Below are positions 1 to 11,448 of a stretch of DNA of 64,000 bases, one piece after another. A model generated the notes under the pieces. The model was given only the letters and a program-made list of their open reading frames with translations. It was not told the DNA's origin and ran no database searches. Each line of letters begins with the position of its first letter. Positions within the stretch are counted from its first letter, which is position 1. Location of the stretch: assembly GCA_007922195.1 (NCBI GenBank), contig ML681992.1:43798661-43862660 (forward strand), written 5' to 3'. Source of the stretch: Podocnemis expansa (taxonomy: Eukaryota > Chordata > Testudines > Podocnemididae). The position numbers and the translations under genes were made by a program.

Positions 1-1757
1 ACGCCCCATCATCTCAGGCATTGGCACTCTTACTGCTGGCATATCTGGCTATGTGGACTCCCTCCTCAGACCCTATGTTATCAACATCCCTAGCTATCTT
101 CGAGACACCACGGACTTCCTGAGGAAAATACAGTCCATTGGAGAACTTCCAGAAAACACCATTCTGGCCACTATGGATGTAGAAGCTCTTTACACCAACA
201 TCCCATACAAAGATGGATTACAAGCTATTAAAAGAACTATCCCAGATGATGCCGCAGCACAGCTTGTGACTGAATTTTGTGACTTTATGCTCACCCACAA
301 CCACTTCAGATTTGAGGATCATTTATATCTCCAAATCAGTGGCACTGCTATGGGCACCTGCATGGCCCCACAATATGCCAACATCTTTATGGGTGACTTA
401 GAACAACGTTTTCTCAAGTCTCATCCCAAAACACCTCTTCTTTACCTACGCTACATTGATGACATCTTCATCATCTGGACACATGGCAGGGATGCTCTTG
501 AAGATTTTCACAGAGATTTCAACAATTTCCACTCCACAATCAAATTGAGCCTGGAACACTCCACACAGGAGATCCATTTTCTCGACACTACAGTACAAAT
601 CAGGGATAGACACATCACCACCACCCTATACCGAAAACCTACTGATCGGTATAGTTACCTACATCCTTCGAGCTTCCATCCTAAACACACCACACTATCC
701 ATTGTCTACAGCCAAGCCCTAAGATATAACCGCATCTGCTCTGATCCCTCAGACAGAGACAGACATCTTGAGGATCTCTGTCAAGCATTCTTGAAACTAC
801 AGTACCCACCTGGGGAAGTAAGAAAACAAATTGACAGAGCTAGACGGGTTCCCCAAAGTCATCTACTACAGGAGAGGCCCAAGAAAGAAAACAACAGAAC
901 ACCAGTAGTCACCACATACAACCCCCAAGTCAGACCTGTGCAACAGATCATTAAGGACCTACAGCCTATTTTAAAAGATGATCCCTCTCTCTCTCAAGCG
1001 CTGCGAGACAGACCTCTCCTTGCCTCCAGACAGCCGCCCAATCTTAAACAGATACTCACCAGCAACTACAGATCTAACAACGGGAACATTGAAGCAGGCA
1101 CACACCCCTGCAACAAACCACGCTGCCAAGTCTGCCCGCATATCTGCACAACAGACGCCATCATAGGTCCTAATCAAGCCTGCTAGTCCATCAAAAGCTC
1201 ATTTACCTGCTCCTCTACTAATGTGGTCTATGCCATCATGTGCCAGAAATGCCCCAACACCTTATACATTGGACAAACAGGATGATTGCTGCGCAAAAGG
1301 ATAAATGAACACAGAGCTGATATCAGAAATCACAGAACAAAGAAACCAGTTGCTGAGCACTTCTATCTTTCTAATCACTCAATAAATGATTTGTTAACAA
1401 CTGTCGTCAGAGATGTGGCTGGGACATCAAGACTTCAAAGAGAAACAGCTGAACTCGAATTAATGTGCAAGCTAAAGTCTGTGAAAGCAGGATTGAATCA
1501 AGACTATGGGTTCTTTTCCCATTACAAAAGGTAATTTGACTTCAGGCTTCCCATGGTTTGAGCCTGACAACTGCTTTGATTTGCTGTTACTGTATGACCT
1601 GATCCTATGTTTTACACCCCCTTGCATTTATTTTCATTTCATTCTATAAGTTCACCCATCTTTGAAGCGTCTGACGAAGTGGGATTTTCTCCCACGAAAG
1701 CTCATGCGAAAAATAAATCTGTTAGTCTTAAAGTGCCACACAACTCCTTGGCTTTTT
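1..1757 (+). mobile_element. Penelope-like retroelement, coding copy truncated by the window edge
   Basis: The copy runs from inside the reverse transcriptase, through a GIY-YIG endonuclease, to a 3' tail with the polyadenylation-like AATAAA context and the block TTAGTCTTAAAGTGCC near 1717-1735. Because the tail is physically joined to PLE coding sequence here, this copy identifies the many solitary tails elsewhere in the window as PLE 3' ends. The 3' untranslated part is about 1538-1757. The 5' end lies outside the window. Recognition of the family is strong; the exact 3' end is approximate. Confidence 0.93.
2..1537 (+). pseudogene. PLE reverse transcriptase-GIY-YIG endonuclease, broken by two in-frame stops
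   Basis: The frame is open from base 2, so the protein starts outside the window. Reverse transcriptase blocks appear in order: DVEALYTNIP (motif A with its catalytic Asp), GTAMGTCMAPQYANIF, then YIDDIF (motif C with the Asp pair), followed by the thumb-like FLDTTVQI region. A basic linker with a Cys-rich patch (KPRCQVC) leads to the endonuclease, seen as VVYAIMCQKC, then LYIGQTG, then RINEH. In PLEs this protein copies the RNA and nicks the target. Two stops interrupt one continuous frame: TAG at 1184-1186 before the endonuclease and TGA at 1283-1285 just after the YIG motif. No frameshift is needed between base 2 and 1534, so the copy is fairly young, but it cannot make the fused enzyme as it stands. 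Confidence 0.9.
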
Positions 1758-1904
1758 TAGCCAGACAACAGACATTATGATCACACTTTATGTTAAGGAT
1801 ACATTTGTAAGTAAATCATAAGTTAGACTGACATAAGCCAACAAGCCAATAGGCTAATGATAACCATCTGATTATTTGTTAATAGCTGTGTTCAAGTAAA
1901 TGGG

Positions 1905-2268
1905 TAACCCATCAAGACTTCAAAGGGAAACTGCAGAACTGGAACTGATATGCAAATCTGATTGTGTGAAAGCAGGATTAAATCAAGACTATGGTTTCTT
2001 TTCCCATTACAATAGGTGATTTGACCTCACCTTCCTCTATGTGCTGTTTCCAAGTGTTTGAATCTTAACAATGGCTTTAATTTGCTGTTACAGTATGACC
2101 AAGTCCCATGACTTACACTTCCTTGCATTTATTTTCCTCCCATTCAGTAAGTTCCCCCATCATCAAAGTGTCTGACAAAGAGGGATTTTCTTCCATGAAA
2201 GCTCATGCGATAAATAAATTTGTTAGTCTTTAAGTACCACAGGATTGCTTGTTTGTTTTCAGCAATTT
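1905..2268 (+). mobile_element. 5'-truncated PLE copy
   Basis: The copy begins in the last part of the GIY-YIG domain; its bases 1905-2015 parallel 1422-1535 of the upstream copy. It continues through the 3' untranslated region to the tail AAAGCTCATGCGATAAATAAATT and TTAGTCTTTAAGTACCACAGG. The tail differs from the first copy (CGATAAATAAATT against CGAAAAATAAATC), so at least two PLE subfamilies are present. The two copies are in direct orientation, separated by about 150 bp of unassigned sequence. Confidence 0.85.
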
Positions 2269-2379
2269 CTGGATCACAGGTTTGCAGGAGGGCAAGGAGT
2301 TCAGCAAGACATGGGGATTGCTGATAACAGGCTCATCTGGGTGGAGTGAGCCAGCCAGCATCTAATTGGTAATGTAAAA

Positions 2380-2763
2380 GGTTCTGACCTATTGGACATT
2401 GTGGTGATTCAGTAGGGTAGAAATGATCTGGGCCTTAGTCTGCAGGTGCATTTCATACAGTCCATGAGACCAGCTTTGAACCACATGGAAGATGGAAGTC
2501 CAGCAGCTGTGGTGGTTTTCTCTGATTTGGCTGAGTATCTAAATAATCGCTGCACAGACAATCTGCAAACTATTATTGTTCCTCTAGTGCTTATTAACTG
2601 GGACACTGGAGAGTTCACAGCTCACCAGAAGCATAGAAACATGATGAGCTTTGATGTCTCAATGTTTCCTGGCAGTGGGGTACATCCAGTGGATGGGGGT
2701 GTGAAGATCTGTCTGTTCAACCGGAAGGTGTCAGTATTTTGGAACAGAAACTTTGTCTGTGAT
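2380..2763 (+). pseudogene. Decayed SGNH-hydrolase-like reading frame
   Basis: One frame reads DLLDIVVIQ, a TAG stop at 2413-2415, then GRNDLG, VVVFSDLAEY and finally SGVHPVDGG. This order resembles SGNH esterase blocks: a hydrophobic strand before G-x-N-D, a strand ending in a W/F-S-D/E type motif, and the D/S-G-V-H catalytic His block near the C terminus. Such domains occur in vertebrate retroelements, including CR1 ORF1 and some tyrosine-recombinase retroelements, and as decayed copies in reptile DNA. The fragment lies directly downstream of a PLE tail, but no boundary or duplication links them. It could also be a chance open frame of 111 codons; the ordered motifs argue against that. Confidence 0.4.
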
Positions 2764-5100
2764 TCATCTCACCACGCCTGACACAATGCCACCTTCCAGC
2801 CATTCTGAACAAAGACCCAGAAAGCAGAATTTCAAAAATTCTCAGGACTTTAATGGGGAAGTGGCGAGTGGCTGCAGGGCAGTGGAGTTCAAACAAGTGG
2901 TCTTGATGGGCATTGTGGGACACTTCCTGGGGGTCAGTTACTGCAACATAACCAAGAAGAAGGTCTACCCTGATGCTTTGTTGCTAAAATATTAGCACAA
3001 AAAGCTCTATGCCTCTCATCAGGGTGGTCTTATTTTGTTGCAAAATCAGTGGCATTGGGTTAGGGGAGGCGGGCATTGCAGTATGTACATCATCACTGTT
3101 TTGGCACAAAAAGCGGACGTTGGTGTGCAAACATTTGTACTGTAGACCTAGGCCTTATTCTTCTCCCAGTTTGACTCTGGTAAATCAGGATAGGATGCTT
3201 AGGGGACACTGACCATCACAGACTGATAATCTTGTTGGAAAACTCACTTGAGAGGCCAAGCAATGAAATCATGATCGGAGATTGCTCTCAAGTGCTTTCT
3301 TCTACAACTCAGTTTTGTTTGAATAACAATATGTATGCACATGGAAGCTGAATGCCAGCCACTCCCTTTATTTTTACAGAAGGTGCTCAGCACCTCAAAG
3401 GATCATGTGCTTGATGTATGCAGCACTACTAGCTACTGTGTTTGTTAATCAATTTATTGTCACTGTGCGCTGCACTAAGCTAAGGGGTTCTGGTTATATT
3501 GTTACACTTTGTAGGCTAGTACTACAGAAGCTCTCTGTGTTCCTCTGTAGCTCACCAATCTGGGAAGCACATGAAACTGGATTACTCAGATTTTCCCATC
3601 TGTGCACATGTACTTAGATGGTGTTAAATTATCAGGGCGAGGGCCTGGTAGCTTCATAATATACACACACAGAGATTCCCACAGTTTTTTTTTTTTTTTA
3701 TTGAAGCCAGCTGAGTAAATTCACAGGAAGTTGTAATAGGACAAGTGAAATGAATACGCACGTTCCCTGGGAATACAAGAGCCTCTAACACACACAGTAT
3801 TTCATGTGAAATTTATTTTAGAAGACACTGTAACTACATAGTTGTAAAATGTAGTGATGAAAAAGTTATCACTTTCCAATGAAATGAAGCGACAGGATAT
3901 CCCTCCTCCCCACACATGTATATTTTTTAAAAGAAGAGATTAACGTCTCACTTATTCTGGGTCGTATTTCAAATTTACTACTAATAACACAACTGCTTCA
4001 AAAGGTAGCCTCAGTTCAAACTCAGCTGGAACAGCTTATTCTGTGTTTGAAATTATACTGGGGAAATTTCTCCATTCTGCTCTGCAATTTTTACTCTAAC
4101 TCAGATGTTCTTACTCCTCTGACTTGCCTTGGGTGTGTGGTCTGTGGCTCAGTTATTACCCAAGGACACTGAAGCTTTCAGTTCAGGGCCTACCCCTTTT
4201 GCTGACTGCCTCTGTGATCCTGCAGAACTTCAGATTCTCAGCCTCTGCTGGTCGAGTGGGTTATGTCGATTCATACCAGCTGAGGCTCAGTCTCTGTACC
4301 TCAACTACCTATTGTAGAGCAGGAGCATACATGGCTGCTCTGGCATTAGTAGGAGTCCTTGTAGTGACTTCAGTGACCTTTGAAGTGGGTCCAATGACAC
4401 TGATCTCAGAGGAGCATTGTGGAGAAGTCACTAATATTTGTGAGGTGCTCAGCTAGCTTGGGGGAATGGGCAATCTAATCTAGAAAGTATGCTGCTGAGT
4501 AAGGACTACTCCTGGGAGGAAGGAGTGGGATCCTGTTTTTGAGCAGCAGTTGGCAAGTTTACATTGCTTTTCTGATGTAGGCAAATATCTCCTAGGTGTA
4601 GGATCAGACCTCCACTGAATTTCTGTGTGACTTAACCCTGGGTCGGATTTCAGACTTCTAGGAGCGAACAGGTTAGGAGTTAATTCTGCAATTAAAACGT
4701 GCAAGTAATTTTTTACTCAAATTACAGGTTAAGCTGTAAGGGCACTTCAACCTGGAGGAACTGCTCCCACAAAGCGTTTGTTGCTCATGAGTGGCCCCAT
4801 TGACTTTATAGGAGCTGCTTTCGTGATTACAGTTGGCAGGGTTGAACTCCAAATGTTTAGCAGCTGTCAGAGTTTCTAAAAAGCTCATGCAATGTAAACA
4901 AACATAGCCCTTTGTATAGATCGCACTTGTAACCTGTGTGTTGGTGGGTGGGTGTTACAGGTTCCCCTCAGTGTCCCATCTGTAGAGGATGTGAGGGCTG
5001 GCTTACATTACATGGTTCAGTGGGCACACGCTGCTTTGCTTGACCTAGCTGGGGAAGCATCTTCACTTAAATTTGGCCCTCCCACCAATGCAACTGACTC
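2764..5100. other. Anonymous intergenic or intronic DNA
   Basis: No recognisable gene or repeat. A poly-T run of about 15 lies at 3685-3699. Short open frames (for example near 4124-4456) have no recognisable motif and no coding-like features. Confidence 0.5.
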
Positions 5101-5103
5101 TCT

Positions 5104-5452
5104 GGCTATGTCCACACATACATCATTATTTTGAAATGAGTTATTTCGAAATAAAGTCCTTATTTTAGATAAGTTAATTCGAATTAAGGGAAAGCCTGCT
5201 TTCGAAATAGCTGTTATTTCGAAATGGTTATCTCGAAATAAGGCTGTTTGGACATGTTGTTTCGAAACAACACATCCAAACGGCCTTATTTCGAAATAAC
5301 CATTTTGAAATAACAGCTGTTTCGAAATGATGGTTCTTATTTCGAAATGATAGAGCCTGTGATTTCGAAATAAGAAAACGCCGTGGACATTCCGTTTTTA
5401 TTTTGAAACAACCAGTGTTGTTTTGAAATACAAGACTCGTGTGGACGTACCC
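5104..5452. mobile_element. MITE with TTCGAA-cored palindromes (PIF/Harbinger-like)
   Basis: Ends are GGCTATGTCCACAC and GTGTGGACGTACCC, imperfect inverted repeats, flanked by TCT on both sides (5101-5103 and 5453-5455). The interior is built of short palindromes of the type TTATTTCGAAATAA and GTTTCGAAAC in both orientations, so the element can fold back on itself. There is no transposase. The 3-bp duplication and GGC...GCC ends suggest a PIF/Harbinger-type enzyme; this is inference. Open frames across it are artefacts of the palindrome. Confidence 0.75.
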
Positions 5453-6180
5453 TCTGTGCTTGTTTAGTACTACCACCTTCCTAACTGGTGTAGAGTCATG
5501 GTCAATGTAATTAGGCAGACACAGTGTCAGTGTAGGGAGTGCTGCTTACACCAACTGTTCCTGACTTTCAAGAGCCATCCTACAATGCCCTCAGGGGTCA
5601 GCAACCTTTGCCAACCCCCATGCCAGCTCCTACTCCCTAACCCTCAGCCATGCCGGCAGCCCGCTCTGCAGAAAAAAAAGTGGCCACTGCCTGAAAATTC
5701 TGTGGCAGTCATAGCTGGAGAGGTCTTTAGGCACATTGCCAAAAAAGCCCAGAGCAGCTTCTTTCACAGCATCCTTGGGGACACCCACCCCAGCCACCGG
5801 GAAAAGGAGCCACTGAATGTCGGCATATTTCAGCTATGGTGGGGAGTCCCAGGCATGCCACAGAGGGGGGCTGTTCCAAGCAGCTTCTTTACACAGTGTG
5901 CCTGGACCCACCCCCAGGCATGGCACAGAGAGGGGCAGCCTGGACCACCTTTTGGCAGCAGGAGCTGCAACTTCCACAAACCCACAGGATGCCACACACT
6001 GTTCAGAGTGGGCTTAGGTTCCATTCTTGGCATGTGTGCCAGGGGTTGCTGACGCCTGCCCCACACTGACAATAGTCAATGCAAGCACTCCTGGTGAGGA
6101 CACATATCACCAGCACAAGGAGCCAAGTGTGCGCACACACCCCAGTAATTTAATAATTGCTGAGGCTGTGTGCCAACATC
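5453..6180. other. Unassigned sequence between MITE and hAT
   Basis: The stretch has a moderately long + frame (5498-6052) rich in Pro, Cys and His, with overlapping open frames on both strands. It shows no domain motif and looks like GC-richer non-coding or old repeat DNA. Confidence 0.4.
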
Positions 6181-6188
6181 AGCTAAGG

Positions 6189-6508
6189 CAGGGGTCTTCA
6201 ACCTGAGGCTCTTTGGCTACTCCCTTGTAGCTCCAGGCTCTGGTACCCCCTGCTACCAGGGGACCCGGAAGGCAGCTGGCACTAGGCTCCTGGTCCCCAC
6301 CTACCACCAGGGGACCCTGCTGAGAGCCCACTCCTGGTTCCAGGTTCCCCACCACAACCAGGGGACCCTGCAGCAGATACTCTGACCCAGCTTCCAGTCC
6401 CTCCACACCACCACCAGGAGGCTACACCTGTTGTGGCTCTCAAAACACTTGGTTCTTGAAGGAATTTTTAAAAATGGTTCTTCTTATCTTTTGGTTTGCT
6501 GTCCCCTG
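6189..6508. mobile_element. Short non-autonomous hAT element, family 1
   Basis: Starts CAGGGGTCTTCAACCTGAGG and ends GCTGTCCCCTG, with 8-bp flanks AGCTAAGG (6181-6188) and AGCTAGGG (6509-6516), matching at 7 of 8. It shares the block CTCTCAAAACACTTGGTT and a downstream A/T-rich block with the elements at 21.1, 22.3 and 31.5 kb. It is 320 bp and has no coding capacity. Confidence 0.85.
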
Positions 6509-6516
6509 AGCTAGGG

Positions 6517-9500
6517 TGATGCAGCATAGATGTGGTCTGAGTCTATTACAACCACAACACGCACCTCACGATTTTAGCTCTGGAGGGTTCCGGTTCATTC
6601 CCTAGGGTGTAGGCCAAGATGGCGACTATCTTGCAATTACCTAGTACTGATACACTGATGCTTGCTGTCCTCTACTGCTCTGCTTTTTATTTAATCTTGT
6701 AAATAAATAAATTAATTTAAAAAAGCATTTATACTGGAAAAATTGCACTGGTGCTTTCAACATATTTGTAAAATATGTGCATTAATCTTCAGGAGCTGAG
6801 GTTAACATTAAGAGCCTGAGCTATGGTATTTATTCCCAGGAAGAGGTCTATCTTATAGGGTACCTGTACACTGCAGTCATGTGGTGTAACTGCAGCTTGT
6901 GTAGATGTCTGCATGCTAACTTTAATGTAACCAGCTCAGGGTCCAATGCAGTGAGCTTCAGCCCAGGTTAGCTGCCTGGGCAGACTTGTAGTGTGTTCAC
7001 CTTCAGCTTTGCTGCTTTGGTATTAACACTGGCGTGGTTATTCTGCACAAGCATCAGTCACATCCTGAGATTTGTTCTCTTGCATAATTTAAGAGTGGGA
7101 TTTTCAAACTGACCGCCAGGACCTAGGTGCCCCAGTCCCACTGAAACTCCCAGACTTAATTCATTCTGGTGAAAGTGGGACCTGCTCAGGCAACAGAGGG
7201 GTTGATGGATCAGATTCTCAATAACCTTATGTTCCAGAAATAGGACCCAAACCCAGTCACTTGCTTCAGGCTGTCCACATGGTTACTGTTCATCACAGCA
7301 CAGTGAGAGCTTAGGGCACTGAACAGCGGGATAGCTGTGCCACATGAACAAGTTCCCTGCCCTAAACAGCTAAGGGGCAAAATCTCAGTGATTTCACAGG
7401 GAAGGGTGCAGGATCTTGCCATAATAATCACCTCCTGTCTAGCTTGTGTATTGTCTCCCGCACTGAACATCCTGCTGTGCTATTCTGTTCCATCCTGGCT
7501 TGTACCCGCTGGACCTGCTCCTGTGTGGCGCTCAGCACTGGATCTAGTCAGAAACATTTCCGACAAAATATTTCTTCACCAGAATTTGCTGAGGCGTTGA
7601 AATTGAACTGTGTTGCGGAAATTATTCTGTTTTGACATTCTGACAGAAATCTGTCTGTCAGGCAGATGTCCACTGGAAATCCGCCTGGTTTCTGGCCAGC
7701 TCAGTCATGCTTCCAGGGCCTTCAGTTCTGGAACAGCCCACCAAGCAGAATATCCCAGAGCTAGAGCTCCTTTTCCTCTTAAGGAGAACTTTGAAAAAGT
7801 GGGGTTTCCTTCCAGATTAAAGTGAAAGCAAATTTCAAAATCCCCTGCAGAACAGAACCCCCTTTCTCCACACAGCTCTGCTCAGCTCCTCACCCAGATC
7901 AGGCCTTGGGGTTGTTATATTAGGGCCCAAGACTGTCTTCACTGGTTTCAACAAGAGCAGGCTCAGCCCCCTAGCCCTTCGGGGCAGGATCTTGTTCTTG
8001 TTTGGCACAGCTTCGTCTCCCACTGTTCAGAGTGCCATGTGCTCTTACGGTTCTGTGATAAGGCAGTGATCATGCTGACAGGCTGATGGAGTGGCTAGAC
8101 AGAGGGTGGCTAGATTTCCCTGGTGAAAAACCAGGATAATGGTGGGTGGAAACAAGGGAGGTAGAATCAATTGTCTTCATTAATGCTCCCCCTACCCCAC
8201 CAAATAATCACCCTCTCAATTACCGCTTCGCCATCAGGATTTGCCTGGTCTTAGCTCTCCAGCTGCTGCTTCTCTCGTCTATTGTCCTTAAAGGAGCAGC
8301 GCTTCTTGCTCCTTCATCCCCTCTTGTGAAAATAGCAATGGCTGTGGCGGCCTGTTCCACTCCTTCCCCTCTGCCTCTTGGCAAAGTAAAAGCTGTGGGC
8401 ATGGAGGGAGTCTCCCTCCCCTCCTGTTTAAAGCAAGAAAGACTTCTTGCTGGCCCCCCGCCTCCCTCCAGACTATCCCTTGTGCTGTCTGAGTGGAAGG
8501 AGGTGACCAGGCATTCCAGGTTGTAGGTGGGTCCTAGTTTTACTATCTAGTTATTAGTTGTCCATCACCTGTGGCTTCTGAGCTAGCATCAGCAAAATTA
8601 CCTGTGACCCCTGAACAGCCCCTGCGAACAGCAATGTCTGGTCACCTAACACTGAACAGTGTTTCTGGTGAGAACTCAGATTCTTTTCAAACTATATTTT
8701 CTCTCTCCTTGTTGAATGTTAAGAACTGAGAAGGTCACAGAGTGGGTTATGTTAGCTATATGCTGGCAGTAGTCTAGCTTTCCAGCATAGCTCTGTCAAC
8801 GCAGCTCAGTCTTGACCAGCAACACCCTTGAGCAATATCTGTCACTTGAGCTTAGTTTCCTAACCATGAAAAATATTTACTAGGGACTAAGTTGAAGTTG
8901 CCAGGTTAACCCATTCTCTGCCTGACATCCACGTACTTAAGATTTCCTTGTACACAAAGATAAGGAGTAGCTATAACACTCCGAACAGACGTTTAAAATA
9001 AAAATCTTGTCATAATGCTGCAGGAAGAGCAGAAAGAGTTGGCTCAGTTATTGATTCATGGTGTTTTGCAGCATGGTCCCGTTCTGAAATGAGATATTCC
9101 ATAACACTAATGACATGGGCTCCTTAAGCACCAGTTATTTATCATGCAGAAAATGTACAAGACGGCTGCTTTGCAACAGTCACTCACTCTGATTGCCAAA
9201 TCCCCCGCAGGATGATGAGAGTCCATTTTTATGATGTCTCCACAAGGTTATCAGCAAGTGAACAATAAACAACTCAAGAATGCAAGGTTCTGTGTGGAAG
9301 ACATAGCTAAAGTATTTGCCATCAAGAACTTGAAGAAGATTTGGTTCAAAACTTTCCAAAGATCTGCAACCACTGCTATATTTATATGTAGCTATAGGCC
9401 CACTCTCTCTTCCCCAAATTCTCCCACACAGATGCAACAATTTGCAAAGAAGAGCTTATGTTTAAATGGAGCTACAGAACACTATTCACTGGGGGCTGCT

Positions 9501-11252
9501 ATTAGATTACTTGGAGCTGACCCTCCACTCGAGTAAATCAGAATAACTCCATTCAAATCAGTGGGTCTGCCCCATTTAAATTTCTAACACTTAGTTTAAA
9601 AAGAAATAAGTTTGGAGAATTGTAATTTTAAACAACTCTATTATCGCTGTTGTGTGCATATACTTTGCATGTGAAAATCCCTTTAAATTCTGTTATTCCC
9701 ATCTCTCTTTTGCCTTGTGACATGCATTTAGTAATGTCACCTTCTAGGCATCCAATATTAAAATATATGTGACAAGCACCAGATCTGTTTTCATGCAGTT
9801 GAGCAGCACTTTTTTTTCCACATTAATGTGCTGTTACAATTTTTCTGTGCACAGTCGTCTAGAGATCAGATTCATCACACGTTCACTGTATGCTTTGGCT
9901 ACCAGGTCAAGAGCAATGGGGAGAAAGCTGAAGCCTGGGTGTTAACGATTCATGTTGATTCCATCAAACAGGCTCATCACATTTAGGGAATTATTTTTCC
10001 AGGCTCCCTTTACGGTTTTGTCAGGGAGGCTGACCACTTCATCAAGATTTAAGACTAGAAACACCATTTTGCTATGAGATAGTCACTGTCTACCATCAAG
10101 TGAGTTAATTTTATTTGGTACAAAATCTTATTCCAGATAATCCTAGTGTTTCTCATACAAAAAAAAAATCCTATAAATTGTTTGCTTTTGGATTTCACCT
10201 TTGAGAAAAGTTGAGTCAATGATAGAGTCATTGCCATAAGAAATTATTAAAGGGTCCACTGCTGTATTCATGCTCAATGTAGTAAATGGACATCTGGGGT
10301 TAGAATCAGTCTTAATTACATTAGCATAAGGGCAAAATTCTGCATACACTTCAACTCTTGCACACAGAGGCCAGCCATGCCTATGAGAGCTTCAGATTTA
10401 ACCATAAATCCAGAGCAATACGATTTAAATAATGATTACTTAAATTCACTAGGTTAAACTCAGTCCTGCTGTGAGTAGATGAAACTCCACTGAGTTTGGA
10501 CTCCAATGGGACCAGATTTTTCACTTTGAAAGGGGAACCTCTTCCTATTTAAATCTTCTGTAAGGAAATGAGGCAATTTCCTCAGAAGACACCTGGTAAT
10601 CCTCTCCATCTTTTTCAGTGAGATTTAAACTGTAGTCCTTCAGACAGGGAGTGGATTCTGTACACTCACTGTTATCATTTCAGTTTTCAGGGGATACCAG
10701 GCACCGACTTCCTGTCACACTCTGCTCTGGTTTGGATCAGATATATAAAGATATTCTTATCTAATTGCCATTGTTTCCTATAGCTGCTAGATACCTCAAG
10801 ACAGTGAAAGATGCCAAGTAAATTTGCACATCTCATCCATAAATCAATTATTTGACAGGTTCACCCTTTCCCTCTAATATTAGTGAGTATTTCAAACTTT
10901 GACTACTTAACCTTTTCCATAAACAGTGCCAAGTGCAAAGCCCTGAGGCTGCTGTTTAGCTACTGATGAATCTGACTTTTTATACTCCTACAGAAAACTG
11001 ATAGAGAAGTGCATCCTTCCATACTGTTAGATTCAGTTTGGTTAAATTCTGGCTCTGTACCTCTGGCCTTCAGAAAAGGTGTCTTCTTTTTCTTTTTCTT
11101 TTTTCCTTGGCGGGGGGGGGGGGGGGAATTATGTTTTCCTTTTTTCTAATTCAAGGCATGGACTTGAGTTGGAGTTTTAACATCACCAGATTTTGATGTT
11201 CTGGAATTTGTGTTTGGCTCCCTCTCGGCTTACTGTCCCAAAGCTTCAGATT
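6517..11252. other. Anonymous DNA
   Basis: No gene or clear repeat recognised over most of the stretch. An A/T-rich patch with tandem AATAAATAAATAAATT lies near 6698-6715. Blocks near 9505-9575 and 10440-10515 contain phrases such as AACTCCATTCAAATCAGTGG, resembling a widespread old amniote interspersed repeat; this is a weak call. A T-rich tract followed by a run of 15 G lies at 11088-11126. Confidence 0.45.
11112..11126 (+). repeat. Poly-G run
   Basis: Fifteen consecutive G following CTT-rich polypyrimidine sequence; seen directly. Such a run is prone to length error in sequencing and could form G-rich structures. Confidence 0.9.
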
Positions 11253-11264
11253 CTTCATAAGGCC

Positions 11265-11436
11265 CAACCAACAAGGAGTCCTGTGGCACTTTAAAGACTA
11301 GTAAATTTACTTATCACATGAGCTTTTGTGGGAGAAAATCATTAGAAGTGGGAGTTTTTTCCCACAGAAGCTCATGTGATAAAAAAAGGTGTTAGTCTTC
11401 AGGAGTGTTTTGCTGAACTAGAGTACCCCTTTAGCA
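11265..11436. mobile_element. Inverted PLE-tail pair with a 12-bp target duplication
   Basis: The left arm (about 11270-11342) is the PLE tail read on the - strand and the right arm (about 11353-11426) is the same tail on the + strand, joined upstream of the AGCTCATG block. CTTCATAAGGCC occurs perfectly on both sides, at 11253-11264 and 11437-11448. The left arm stops at CAAGGAGTCC; the right arm continues into GCTGAACTAGAGTAC, the terminal PLE sequence. The palindrome therefore looks like one integration. Confidence 0.88.
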
Positions 11437-11448
11437 CTTCATAAGGCC

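Noticed and set aside
4124..4456. 110-codon frame as a possible exon
   Set aside because: Overlapped by another frame, without motif, and flanking splice signals could not be supported.
5498..6052. 184-codon + strand frame
   Set aside because: No recognisable domain, splice context or conserved motif; similar-length frames occur on the other strand. Kept only as unassigned sequence.
6698..6720. Polyadenylation signals of a host gene (AATAAATAAATAAATT)
   Set aside because: Simple A/T-rich repeat; no upstream coding sequence supports a 3' end.
9505..10515. Conserved non-coding elements around AACTCCATTCAAATCAGTGG-like blocks
   Set aside because: Likely an old interspersed repeat seen widely in amniotes; conservation cannot be judged without alignment.
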